This document shows, one piece after another, positions 21,994 to 27,660 of a stretch of DNA of 29,939 nucleotides. Both the position numbers and the translations under genes were made by a program. The notes beneath the pieces are model-generated. The model ran no database searches. It saw only the letters and a program-made list of their open reading frames with translations, and was not told the DNA's origin. Source of the DNA: a virus. The stretch is taken from IMG/VR virus record IMGVR_UViG_3300031974_000601, positions 1 to 29,939 of that record; one strand, 5' to 3'. Numbering within the stretch: position 1 is the stretch's first letter; the number at the start of each line of letters is the position of its first letter.

Positions 21994-22489
21994 AACTATC
22001 TTTTATTTCGTTTTTAATTATTTTAATTGTATGACGAATAGATTCATATGATAAACATAATTCTCTAGACAATTGCTTCATACTTTTTTTTTCTAGCATT
22101 ACTTCATTAAAAATGGTAGCGTGATAAATATCTTCTAAATCTTCAATGTTTTCATAATTTATTTTTTGTAAAGTATTATCATTAATCCACTTTGTTATGT
22201 ACTGACTTTTTAATGTGTCGGTTTCTATGTATTCTTCTTCTTCTATGTGTGGTATTTCTTCGGTAAAGTGAAACCGCTTTTCTTTTTTCTTTAAATCAAA
22301 TACCATATTCCTTAAAACTAAATAGACGAAATAGAAATTAATCTTTTCGCCTATCATAATGTCTTTTTGATAATTAGACATTTTTAAATAAAACTCTTGC
22401 ACAATGTCTTGCGCTGTATCTATATTTACATTAAATTTTAAAACATAATTAATCCAAAGATTATGATGTTTTGATAATAAATGAAGCAT
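21959..22489 (-). CDS. ECF-like RNA polymerase sigma factor
   Basis: This 176-aa protein has a region 2-like segment (residues 24-40: DTAQDIVQEFYLKMSNY, equivalent to AEDIVQE.F.K) and a region 4 helix-turn-helix (134-163: KKSMKQLSRELCLSYESIRH, then TIKIIKNEIK), linked by an acidic stretch. This is the layout of two-domain sigma-70 family factors. It could redirect host RNA polymerase to middle or late phage promoters. It follows the 47-aa gene with a one-base overlap (TAATG). Activity is inferred, since region 2 is divergent. Confidence 0.75.
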   Translation of the reverse strand: MLHLLSKHHNLWINYVLKFNVNIDTAQDIVQEFYLKMSNYQKDIMIGEKINFYFVYLVLRNMVFDLKKKEKRFHFTEEIPHIEEEEYIETDTLKSQYITKWINDNTLQKINYENIEDLEDIYHATIFNEVMLEKKSMKQLSRELCLSYESIRHTIKIIKNEIKDSYETWNAIREDI

Positions 22490-22632
22490 TATAGGTCAAG
22501 TTCAATAGTCAAAAGTAGTAAATATAATTTAAGTGTTTGATAAGGAAATTCCTCACTAGGATTTAGCACTTCCCACCCTAAACATAATCTTTGATGTGGT
22601 AAGCTAAATATTAATCTTAATTGCCAATCCAT
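22489..22632 (-). CDS. Conserved phage mini-protein, 47 aa
   Basis: This hand-found frame opens MDWQLRLIFSLPHQRLCLGW and continues EVLNPSEEFPYQTLKLYLLL. The (F/L)SLPHQR..LGWE.(L/I)NP.(E/D)E(F/Y)PY.T.K pattern recurs beside sigma or helicase genes in flavobacterial phages (recall). It starts on the base following the helicase stop and overlaps the sigma gene start by one base. It may modulate one of these partners. Confidence 0.75.
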   Translation of the reverse strand: MDWQLRLIFSLPHQRLCLGWEVLNPSEEFPYQTLKLYLLLLTIELDL

Positions 22633-23559
22633 TTATGCTTTTCTTAAAAAGGTTTGTTGCTTTTTGTTTTGTAAGACTGTTTTTAAAATGTTTTGTCCAT
22701 CTATTTCAAAGCCTACGTTATTAATCATAGACTTTAATTTTATTGGTTCGTCTAATGGTGTTGGTCTACCACCGCTTTCGGTTTCTTTAACTTTTCTTAT
22801 GTGTATATGTGTTTGATTCCAATCGCTTGGGTGTTGAGTGTATCTATGTACTACCATAAAATCATCAGCACGATTAACAAACTTTGCCCCACCTTCAACA
22901 TCACCTGCATTTGGGGGTATAGGATAACCTCCATATTCGTGTCCTAAAAAATGTGTCATTCTAATTGCACCTGTATTAGCGTGGGTGTTAAGCCATAAAC
23001 TAATTTCGTTTCGCTTACAAAATTGCCTTAATTCTGTCATTGCTTGGTAATCGTAACTATGCCCGTCAATATTTTTAGACATTTCAGCGTCTTTTATTAA
23101 ACTGTTATACGGATCAATTAACATACCTTGATAATCCCACGCAGCTTTGTACGCCTCTCCCAATTTAATTAAATCTTTATAACTATACAATTTTTCAGGA
23201 CTAATAAATTTAAAATAATTCTTAATAACCTTGACAGCATATTGATAACTGTCATCTCTTAGTTTATTTAAAGGTTCAGATAAAGTATATTCTATTAGTT
23301 TTCTTATAATTGAGTATGGTTCGTTTTCACTACTAAAAACAATCCATTTTATATTATGCCTTAATGAGTATAGCAACATCAAATAAAGTGCTACTGATGT
23401 TTTACCGACATTGGCTTGACCTAATATTACATTAAAGTTTCCTTTCTTAAATCTAAAGTATTCGTCTATTTCGGGTATACCTAATTTATAACCTTCTCGG
23501 ATTTCACCTTTTCTTATTTTTTCAAGGTGTTGTAATTGTTGTAAGTAATCTATTAACAT
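22633..23559 (-). CDS. DnaB/RecA-type replicative helicase
   Basis: In this 308-aa protein residues 24-240 form a RecA-fold ATPase: GIPEIDEYFRFKKGNFNVIL, Walker A GQANVGKT (47-54), a FSSENEP segment, Walker B GMLIDP (145-150), and the LNTHANTG sensor segment near 192-199. It lacks a primase domain and is shorter than bacterial DnaB, as in many phage helicases. It lies between SSB and the sigma factor gene. Only 14 bases separate its ATG from a strong terminator, so expression needs read-through. Confidence 0.85.
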   Translation of the reverse strand: MLIDYLQQLQHLEKIRKGEIREGYKLGIPEIDEYFRFKKGNFNVILGQANVGKTSVALYLMLLYSLRHNIKWIVFSSENEPYSIIRKLIEYTLSEPLNKLRDDSYQYAVKVIKNYFKFISPEKLYSYKDLIKLGEAYKAAWDYQGMLIDPYNSLIKDAEMSKNIDGHSYDYQAMTELRQFCKRNEISLWLNTHANTGAIRMTHFLGHEYGGYPIPPNAGDVEGGAKFVNRADDFMVVHRYTQHPSDWNQTHIHIRKVKETESGGRPTPLDEPIKLKSMINNVGFEIDGQNILKTVLQNKKQQTFLRKA

Positions 23560-23573
23560 TGTTTGGCTAAGTT

Positions 23574-23599
23574 AAAAAAAAAGGGAGGCAAAGCCTCCC
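23574..23599 (-). terminator. Intrinsic terminator after SSB
   Basis: Minus-strand GGGAGGC-TTT-GCCTCCC forms a perfect 7-bp stem followed by nine T residues. It lies directly after the SSB stop codon at 23605. There is no such T-run on the other strand, so it acts in the direction of the genes. Confidence 0.93.
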
Positions 23600-23604
23600 G
23601 TTAG

Positions 23605-23910
23605 TTAAAATGGTAAGTCATCTTCTCTGTCAGGTTGCTGCGCTGCAGCGGTCAATTCTTCTTTTTGTTCTGCAGTAGTTATATTGCCATCTGTCCATAT
23701 AACCCTGCCATTACCAACATAAATACGGTCTTGTTTTGCTTCTCTTTCTTCTCTTGATTGTGAAACAATAACCGAAGCATTTTTGCCATATTGATTTGTT
23801 TGGTCATTGACATTAAGGGACAAATTAATATAAGTACCTTTTTTTCCTTTAATCATTTTTTCTTTTGGTAGCTTAGTTAAGTCTAAACTAAAATTTACAA
23901 TTGCACTCAT
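23605..23910 (-). CDS. ssb: Single-stranded DNA-binding protein
   Basis: This 101-aa OB-fold type protein opens MSAIVNFSLDLTKLPKEKMI and has strand-rich segments (GTYINLSLNVND, NASVIVSQSREE, RVIWTDGNI). It ends with the acidic tip DREDDLPF, equivalent to the DDDIPF tail through which SSB proteins recruit replication enzymes. It is shorter than bacterial SSB. Location before the helicase and a strong terminator at the gene end fit an abundant replication protein. Confidence 0.85.
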   Translation of the reverse strand: MSAIVNFSLDLTKLPKEKMIKGKKGTYINLSLNVNDQTNQYGKNASVIVSQSREEREAKQDRIYVGNGRVIWTDGNITTAEQKEELTAAAQQPDREDDLPF

Positions 23911-23927
23911 TTTAAAATATTTAAAAA

Positions 23928-24041
23928 TTAATCTTCTTCTTTACTAAATGTTGCGTGTTCTTGACAATCGCTGCATCGACCATAAATATCATCTAATTCA
24001 CTATATGGAGATGCGCCACAACAGTTGCTAATATAATTCAT
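23928..24041 (-). CDS. Zinc-ribbon-like mini-protein, 37 aa
   Basis: This hand-found frame opens MNYISNCCGASPYSELDDIY and ends GRCSDCQEHATFSKEED. It has a CCGA...C..C layout, common in very small phage zinc-ribbon proteins (Cys7, Cys8, Cys23, Cys26). Its ATG overlaps the stop of the 47-aa gene (ATGA). It probably binds one zinc ion and assists nucleic-acid transactions; the partner is unknown. Confidence 0.75.
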   Translation of the reverse strand: MNYISNCCGASPYSELDDIYGRCSDCQEHATFSKEED

Positions 24042-24181
24042 TCTTCTAATATATTTAGTTCTTTTAATCTAATCCAAGAATAACAGTCAGAAAGTGTTCC
24101 TATAAATGCGGTTGTTTCAGAACTCTTACACTCGGTAATATAATAACCATTTTTAAAATAACGTACAGTATACTTATCCAT
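24038..24181 (-). CDS. Hypothetical mini-protein, 47 aa
   Basis: This hand-found frame opens MDKYTVRYFKNGYYITECKS and ends WIRLKELNILEE. The two-strand opening and helical end suggest a small alpha/beta fold. The start lies inside the last codons of the 127-aa recombination-type gene and the stop overlaps the zinc-ribbon gene. No family is recognised. Confidence 0.68.
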   Translation of the reverse strand: MDKYTVRYFKNGYYITECKSSETTAFIGTLSDCYSWIRLKELNILEE

Positions 24182-24557
24182 TTTTAAAACTTTCTGATTC
24201 ATCTTCACCAAATACGCCCAACTGATAAAAGCCAGTCATCTTTAATACTGCTCTTGACATTGCTCTTTTTTCTGCCATCTCTGCAATGTACCAACTTTGC
24301 GTATTTCCGTTTTTAAAATCACCGTGTTTAGCAGATCCAAAAGTTTCTAAATAGGCATCGCCTTTTGTTACTGTGGCTTTAAATACTGCATAGTCAGGTT
24401 CACATCTTACAACTTCATACTTAATGTTTAGTTGTTCTTGACCTAATATTTTTTCAATACCTTGTCTTGTGATAATTGTGTAGTGCTGATGCTTAAAAAA
24501 GTCAGCAGGTTGTAAATTGTACTTTTGATAAAGTTCTCTTAATTTAGTTTTGTCCAT
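24174..24557 (-). CDS. Recombination-associated protein candidate, 127 aa
   Basis: The protein opens MDKTKLRELYQKYNLQPADF, has a beta-rich centre (YEVVRCEPDYAVFKATVTKG) and then WYIAEMAEKRAMSRAVLKMT, with an A-E-x-R-A-x-x-R-A helix. That helix resembles the AE.RA..RAL element of phage ssDNA-annealing and ERF/Rad52-type proteins and related phage families. With NinG and SSB as neighbours, a role in annealing or replication-recombination is reasonable. The full family is not certain: it is shorter than typical ERF proteins. Confidence 0.5.
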   Translation of the reverse strand: MDKTKLRELYQKYNLQPADFFKHQHYTIITRQGIEKILGQEQLNIKYEVVRCEPDYAVFKATVTKGDAYLETFGSAKHGDFKNGNTQSWYIAEMAEKRAMSRAVLKMTGFYQLGVFGEDESESFKNG

Positions 24558-24744
24558 TTACTTCTAATTTGGCGGTTAAAAATTCATTTTCTTGTTCTAA
24601 TTCTGTAATGCGTTTAGCCATAGCTTCAATACGAAGCATAGGAAACTTTAGGACATCATTTTTCAGTTCCTTTAGTTCGTTATACATTAAATAGTTTTCG
24701 GTGTGTTTGGCTAGGCCAAGCAGGTAAGTAAATCTTTTTTCCAT
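24544..24744 (-). CDS. Coiled-coil protein, 66 aa
   Basis: The start MEKRFTYLLGLAKHTENYLM is preferred. An in-frame upstream ATG at 24789 would add 15 residues that overlap the -7 promoter-like box, so I reject it. The C-terminal half (RIEAMAKRITELEQENEFLT, then AKLEV) is a coiled-coil. It overlaps the next gene by 14 bases. It is perhaps a partner of the following recombination-type protein. Confidence 0.65.
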   Translation of the reverse strand: MEKRFTYLLGLAKHTENYLMYNELKELKNDVLKFPMLRIEAMAKRITELEQENEFLTAKLEVNGQN

Positions 24745-24767
24745 AATAAAATTAATTGTTAGATATT

Positions 24768-24775
24768 CAAATATA
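24768..24775 (-). promoter_or_regulatory. Possible promoter -7 box
   Basis: TATATTTG on the minus strand matches the Bacteroidota -7 element, 23 bases before the ATG at 24744. No -33 TTTG is found at the right distance, so this is only a candidate. Confidence 0.4.
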
Positions 24776-24807
24776 AAAATTTTTGTCAATAAAAAAAAAT
24801 ATTATAT

Positions 24808-24837
24808 AAAAAAAGAGAGGACATTGCTGCCCTCCCT
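24808..24837 (-). terminator. Intrinsic terminator in the leader of the recombination operon
   Basis: Minus-strand AGGGAGG pairs with CCTCTCT (7 bp with one G-U) around a 10-base loop and is followed by seven T residues. It lies about 45 bases downstream of a promoter and upstream of the 66-aa gene. Confidence 0.82.
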
Positions 24838-24879
24838 AAAACTTCTAACCAATCAAATTAATATGAAAAACTCATTTAA
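24808..24879 (-). ncRNA. Possible short leader RNA of about 70 nt
   Basis: The consensus promoter at 24886-24916 predicts a start near 24879, and the terminator ends at 24808, so the main product of this promoter should be a transcript of about 70 nt with no plausible gene. Its only ATG frame is five codons long (M-S-F-S-Y). It may be an attenuator or small RNA. Confidence 0.4.
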
Positions 24880-24885
24880 TTAGGT

Positions 24886-24916
24886 CAAATATAACTAAAA
24901 CTTTTCTTTTTCCAAA
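24886..24916 (-). promoter_or_regulatory. Bacteroidota-type promoter at the end of ninG
   Basis: Minus-strand TTTG, exactly 19 bases, then TATATTTG, an exact fit to the Bacteroidota primary sigma consensus. The -33 box lies within the last codons of the NinG gene and the -7 box just after its stop. Confidence 0.82.
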
Positions 24917-25299
24917 ACTTTTAATCGATTTGTGTAATCTTCTATCATTTCTTCTATCTCAAAATCTGAAAATTTTACAGTTTCCCTTGATCTATATAAT
25001 AAAACATCTGAATAACCTTCGCCATACTTTTCATCTATAAACTTTGAGAACAAATACTGCTGCCCTTGTTGCATTACATTACACCCATAACATTGGGGAA
25101 ATACATTGTCCTCCGACCATCTAGTCGAGTAATGCTTTCTTGACATAAAATGTCCTGCTTGTATTTTATTGATAGGGTACTTTCGGTTGCAGGTTACACA
25201 TTCAACAAAGTTATCCCTTAAATACTTTGTACGAATATATTTTGAAAATACCCTATCTAATGCTACGATAAGATTCTTACGACTTTTCCTTTTTTTCAA
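24895..25299 (-). CDS. ninG: NinG/Rap-like recombination protein
   Basis: This 134-aa protein opens MKKRKSRKNLIVALDRVFSK, with metal-binding CVTC (34-37), AGHFMSRKHYSTRW (48-61) and QCYGC (69-73). The Cys pair, GH..sR.h..TR...N..pQC..C order is characteristic of lambda NinG (Rap), a structure-specific nuclease that promotes phage recombination. It begins with TTG, overlapping the stop of the 50-aa gene (TTGA), which implies coupled translation. It lies next to SSB and a recombination-type protein. Confidence 0.85.
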   Translation of the reverse strand: MKKRKSRKNLIVALDRVFSKYIRTKYLRDNFVECVTCNRKYPINKIQAGHFMSRKHYSTRWSEDNVFPQCYGCNVMQQGQQYLFSKFIDEKYGEGYSDVLLYRSRETVKFSDFEIEEMIEDYTNRLKVLEKEKF

Positions 25300-25448
25300 G
25301 GGAAGATTGTATTGTCTATTTTACCGATTAGATAACGAAGGTTTTCTTTGTCTACTTTTGTTTCTATGACTTCTTTATAAGTGTATAATTTAATGTCATA
25401 AAATTCATCTGATCCTTCGTGTTGTTTTATTCTGATCTCTAATTTCAT
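25296..25448 (-). CDS. Hypothetical protein, 50 aa
   Basis: This hand-found frame opens MKLEIRIKQHEGSDEFYDIK and ends RYLIGKIDNTIFP. A beta-strand-rich start is followed by a KEVIETKVDKENLRYLIGKI segment. Its TGA overlaps the TTG start of NinG. It opens the replication-recombination gene run after the long gene-free stretch. No family is recognised. Confidence 0.7.
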   Translation of the reverse strand: MKLEIRIKQHEGSDEFYDIKLYTYKEVIETKVDKENLRYLIGKIDNTIFP

Positions 25449-25731
25449 ATCTATACATCAAACCCTTTACCCTGCATACTATATATTTAGGATTTTAGGT
25501 GTATTAAACACATTTTAGCAATTTATATTTCAAACGCATCCCTGCAAGTGCGTATGGCGTATTTATCAAACTTTCGTTCGTGCATTGACCGATTTGTTGG
25601 TTTGTGGAACATTGATCGGATTTACCATTCAATATAAAGAACTGTATTTAGCTACTTAATCTTTTCGCTAATCTTGACATTTGAGTAGGTCAAATCGGAG
25701 TAAACACCTGCTCAAATATAAAAAATAAAAT
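25449..25731 (-). other. Gene-free stretch, 283 bases
   Basis: This is the longest gap in the window. It holds a -7-like box at 25713-25720 and three ATCGG-containing elements near 25590, 25615 and 25697, including an inverted pair CCGAT/ATCGG at 25589-25619. Only frames of about 20 codons are open (for example MHERKFDKYAIRTCRDAFEI at 25523-25585). There is no tRNA or terminator. It could contain regulatory or origin sites. Confidence 0.5.
25713..25720 (-). promoter_or_regulatory. Possible promoter -7 box upstream of the ninG unit
   Basis: Minus-strand TATATTTG just after the 43-aa gene. No TTTG element occurs 17-23 bases upstream, so it is a weak candidate, but it is the only consensus -7 box in the gap before the recombination genes. 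Confidence 0.4.
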
Positions 25732-25863
25732 TTATCTTCCTTGACCTTTGTACTTTTTTTTGTACAATTTAGAAGATTTTATCTTTGAAGATTTGGTTTT
25801 TGCGTGTACGTTAGGTCTTTTAACCTTTTTTTTCTCGATCTTAACGCTTACAATCTTTGCCAC
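25732..25863 (-). CDS. Highly basic conserved phage mini-protein, 43 aa
   Basis: This hand-found frame starts at GTG, opens MAKIVSVKIEKKKVKRPNVH and continues AKTKSSKIKSSKLYKKKYKG, ending QGR. More than a third of the residues are Lys or Arg. The KRP.VHAK.K.S....S..YKK.Y.GQG pattern is one I recall as a conserved mini-protein of flavobacterial phages. It overlaps the 27-aa Cys-rich gene by 23 bases. Nucleic-acid or ribosome binding is a fair guess from composition only. Confidence 0.78.
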   Translation of the reverse strand: MAKIVSVKIEKKKVKRPNVHAKTKSSKIKSSKLYKKKYKGQGR

Positions 25864-25924
25864 AATAACCTAAACACACTTTATCTAAAGTGATGTATTT
25901 AATAAATTTACAAATCAGTTTCAT
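25841..25924 (-). CDS. Cys-rich micro-protein, 27 aa
   Basis: This hand-found frame reads MKLICKFIKYITLDKVCLGY and then CGKDCKR. The VCL.YC.KDC ending recalls tiny phage proteins encoded after holin genes. Its ATG overlaps the TGA of the holin gene and it overlaps the basic mini-protein gene in another frame. It is short, but the packing and motif support it. Confidence 0.55.
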   Translation of the reverse strand: MKLICKFIKYITLDKVCLGYCGKDCKR

Positions 25925-26349
25925 TTCTTATCGCTTGATGTTCCATAATAGTATGCAAAGATATTTGATATTACAACACCCTCTATCATACCCATTAAAT
26001 GCACAAATAAATCATTTTCAATAACCGATGGTACATAAACCACCGCATAAATAGTAAATACAAAAGCAGCTAATCCCGTAATGCCAGTTACAAGCATCAT
26101 CCAATCATCACCACCTGCTTTCTTTATTTCTACTTCTCTTTTTCTTGCACTATCTCGATCCGCTACCTCAAGTTCATATAGTTCTTTTAAGAGCGTTTCT
26201 CTTTCTTCTGAGGACAAACTATCATCTGAATCAATTAAGTTCTTTACAACGCCTAAAACACCCCCTTCTGGTAGTATATCCCCTGCAAGGTTTGGCAGCT
26301 TCTTAAATAAAAACTGACCTACTTTAGTTTCTTTAAACTTTTTACCCAT
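25921..26349 (-). CDS. Holin-like membrane protein (3TM/GTA holin type)
   Basis: This 142-aa protein has a soluble N-terminus with LYELEVADRDSARKREVEIK (about residues 51-70) followed by two hydrophobic segments (about 83-107, WMMLVTGITGLAAFVFTIYA..., and about 116-136, FVHLMGMIEGVVISNIFAYY) and the ending YYGTSSDKK. The charged D..SAR..E helix before the membrane segments and the YYG(T/S)S end are typical of holins of the gene-transfer-release type. It overlaps the endolysin by eight bases. It would form pores to free the endolysin. Confidence 0.75.
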   Translation of the reverse strand: MGKKFKETKVGQFLFKKLPNLAGDILPEGGVLGVVKNLIDSDDSLSSEERETLLKELYELEVADRDSARKREVEIKKAGGDDWMMLVTGITGLAAFVFTIYAVVYVPSVIENDLFVHLMGMIEGVVISNIFAYYYGTSSDKK

Positions 26350-26725
26350 TCCATCGTGCTTTAGTTCCTCTTATGTCGTAGTGTACAAACTTATTCTTTG
26401 AGTAGATTCCAATGCCACCTTCTGACATCTTACCTTCTTCTATAAGTCCTTCGATTACTTTAGCCAGTTCTTTAGGTTTAAGACTTTCTACATAAATATC
26501 CGCAGCTTTACCTACGATATGTTGGCTTGTTTTACTTCCACCTACCAATTGATTGTGTCTTGGTGAACGATAAGCGTTTGTAATGTGTATTGGTTCTTCT
26601 AATTCATCTCGTAAGACTTGAAGATTCTTGGCAAGTTCTTGAATGTTCTTAAATTGATTTTCGGTCATAGCCGTACCATCCTTACACTCAAATTCTTTTC
26701 TACTAAAATTCTTTGTTAGTTTCAT
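26342..26725 (-). CDS. Endolysin, M15-type peptidase
   Basis: This 127-aa single-domain peptidase cuts cell-wall peptides. Zinc ligands fit the M15 pattern: His69 and Asp76 (SQHIVGKAAD) and His115 with Asp117 (VHYDIRG). ITNAYRSPRHNQLVGG (48-63) is the usual substrate-side motif. There is no signal peptide or wall-binding domain, so release depends on a holin. It overlaps the thioredoxin-like gene by four bases and the holin gene by eight. Confidence 0.9.
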   Translation of the reverse strand: MKLTKNFSRKEFECKDGTAMTENQFKNIQELAKNLQVLRDELEEPIHITNAYRSPRHNQLVGGSKTSQHIVGKAADIYVESLKPKELAKVIEGLIEEGKMSEGGIGIYSKNKFVHYDIRGTKARWNG

Positions 26726-27015
26726 TTAATCGTATTTATAAATGCTTGTAATTCTTCTTCCTTTACTTCTAGCTTTAACATTAGATTGGCTTGATATTGT
26801 CTTACTGGTCTACCATCTTTTAAAATGATAATTGTAGGTACACTTTTTATCTTTGCTTGAACTTCTTTAGGTTGGTGTTCCAAAAGCGTATAAGAGTATT
26901 CACAATTTTTAAGATGAAGAATAACATCATTTTGTTTATTCCAAGTAGCATTGATTTGTATAACCTCAACTTGAGAATACATTGTAAACGACAATAAAAA
27001 CACTAACCATTTCAT
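26722..27015 (-). CDS. Exported thioredoxin-like protein without CxxC
   Basis: This 97-aa protein opens MKWLVFLLSFTMYSQ, a short signal peptide. It then has a thioredoxin-like pattern: QINATWNKQN (20-29) where WCxxC would stand, and SVPTIIILKDGRPVRQY (58-74) with the cis-Pro60 of the fold. Only Cys38 remains, so classic redox catalysis is excluded. It overlaps the endolysin and the holin-like genes by four bases each. It may be a periplasmic binding or chaperone-like factor in lysis. The fold assignment is by pattern. Confidence 0.72.
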   Translation of the reverse strand: MKWLVFLLSFTMYSQVEVIQINATWNKQNDVILHLKNCEYSYTLLEHQPKEVQAKIKSVPTIIILKDGRPVRQYQANLMLKLEVKEEELQAFINTIK

Positions 27016-27284
27016 TTGATTTGGTATAAGCGTTCTTCTATCTTGTCTAACTTCTCACCATTTTCTTCCACTTTGTTTTGTGTGTTCATAATGGTTTCTC
27101 GGATCAGTTGATCTTTTAGATCGTATTCTGTCCTTGATACTTCACTTGGTGGAAGTTGTTTAGCTAATTCAATTTCAGATTGCAAAGAATACCACATACC
27201 TATTACAGTCGCAATACCAACCGCCAAAGCACCTAATGTTTCGATGCTTATAGAAAACTTACTATCCTTTGAAAGTTCTTTCAT
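27012..27284 (-). CDS. Holin-like protein with coiled coil, 90 aa
   Basis: One membrane segment lies at about residues 13-31 (ETLGALAVGIATVIGMWY), followed by a charged helical tail with coiled-coil pattern (IMNTQNKVEENGEKLDKIEE, then RLYQIK). This single-pass layout with a soluble helical tail resembles small phage holins or spanin-like factors. It starts one base within the preceding gene stop and overlaps the thioredoxin-like gene by four. With the second holin candidate at 25.9-26.3 kb it may act as partner or antiholin. Confidence 0.6.
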   Translation of the reverse strand: MKELSKDSKFSISIETLGALAVGIATVIGMWYSLQSEIELAKQLPPSEVSRTEYDLKDQLIRETIMNTQNKVEENGEKLDKIEERLYQIK

Positions 27285-27658
27285 TATTCACTAAACTTGT
27301 GGTTATGGTAGTTTAATCCCATAAATGCGTGAACACCATTTGAATCCTCTGGTATGCTTACCGCATAAGACTTCCAACCGTAAGGATGGTCAGCAAGAAC
27401 CAAATCCCCCGATTCAGAAACAGAATCAGACAAATCCCAAAGAACATCAATATGATATTTAGAAGATAATGTTGGTGGCGTGATTTCATTGCCATCTTCA
27501 TCATAACTGCCTTCCTCAAGAACAATATTGCCAAGATGGACAATACTGTGCTTGTGAGTAGGATAAGTATTTCCATTTTCATCAGTTTCCACGCCAAGTG
27601 CTTCTATTTTAGAATCTGCTTGGTCTTTGTTATCAAAAGCGTATTTTGCTATTTTCAT
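27284..27658 (-). CDS. Tail-associated small protein, 124 aa
   Basis: This acidic beta-rich protein opens MKIAKYAFDNKDQADSKIEA and has DVLWDL and HPYGWKSYAVSIPEDSNGVH, ending FMGLNYHNHKFSE. I associate this type with genes following tail fibre genes in flavobacterial phages. It begins two bases after the tail-surface protein gene and overlaps the holin-like gene by one base. It may be a fibre chaperone or tip component; no domain is recognised. Confidence 0.6.
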   Translation of the reverse strand: MKIAKYAFDNKDQADSKIEALGVETDENGNTYPTHKHSIVHLGNIVLEEGSYDEDGNEITPPTLSSKYHIDVLWDLSDSVSESGDLVLADHPYGWKSYAVSIPEDSNGVHAFMGLNYHNHKFSE

Positions 27659-27660
27659 TT

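Noticed and set aside
24745-24789. N-terminal extension of the 66-aa coiled-coil gene to ATG 24789
   Set aside because: The extra 15 codons cover a -7-like promoter box and lie close to the terminator T-run; the ATG at 24744 is a better start.
27358-27597. A 79-codon minus-strand frame inside the 124-aa gene
   Set aside because: It is out of frame within a tightly packed gene and has low-complexity Met/Leu content; no coupling to neighbours.
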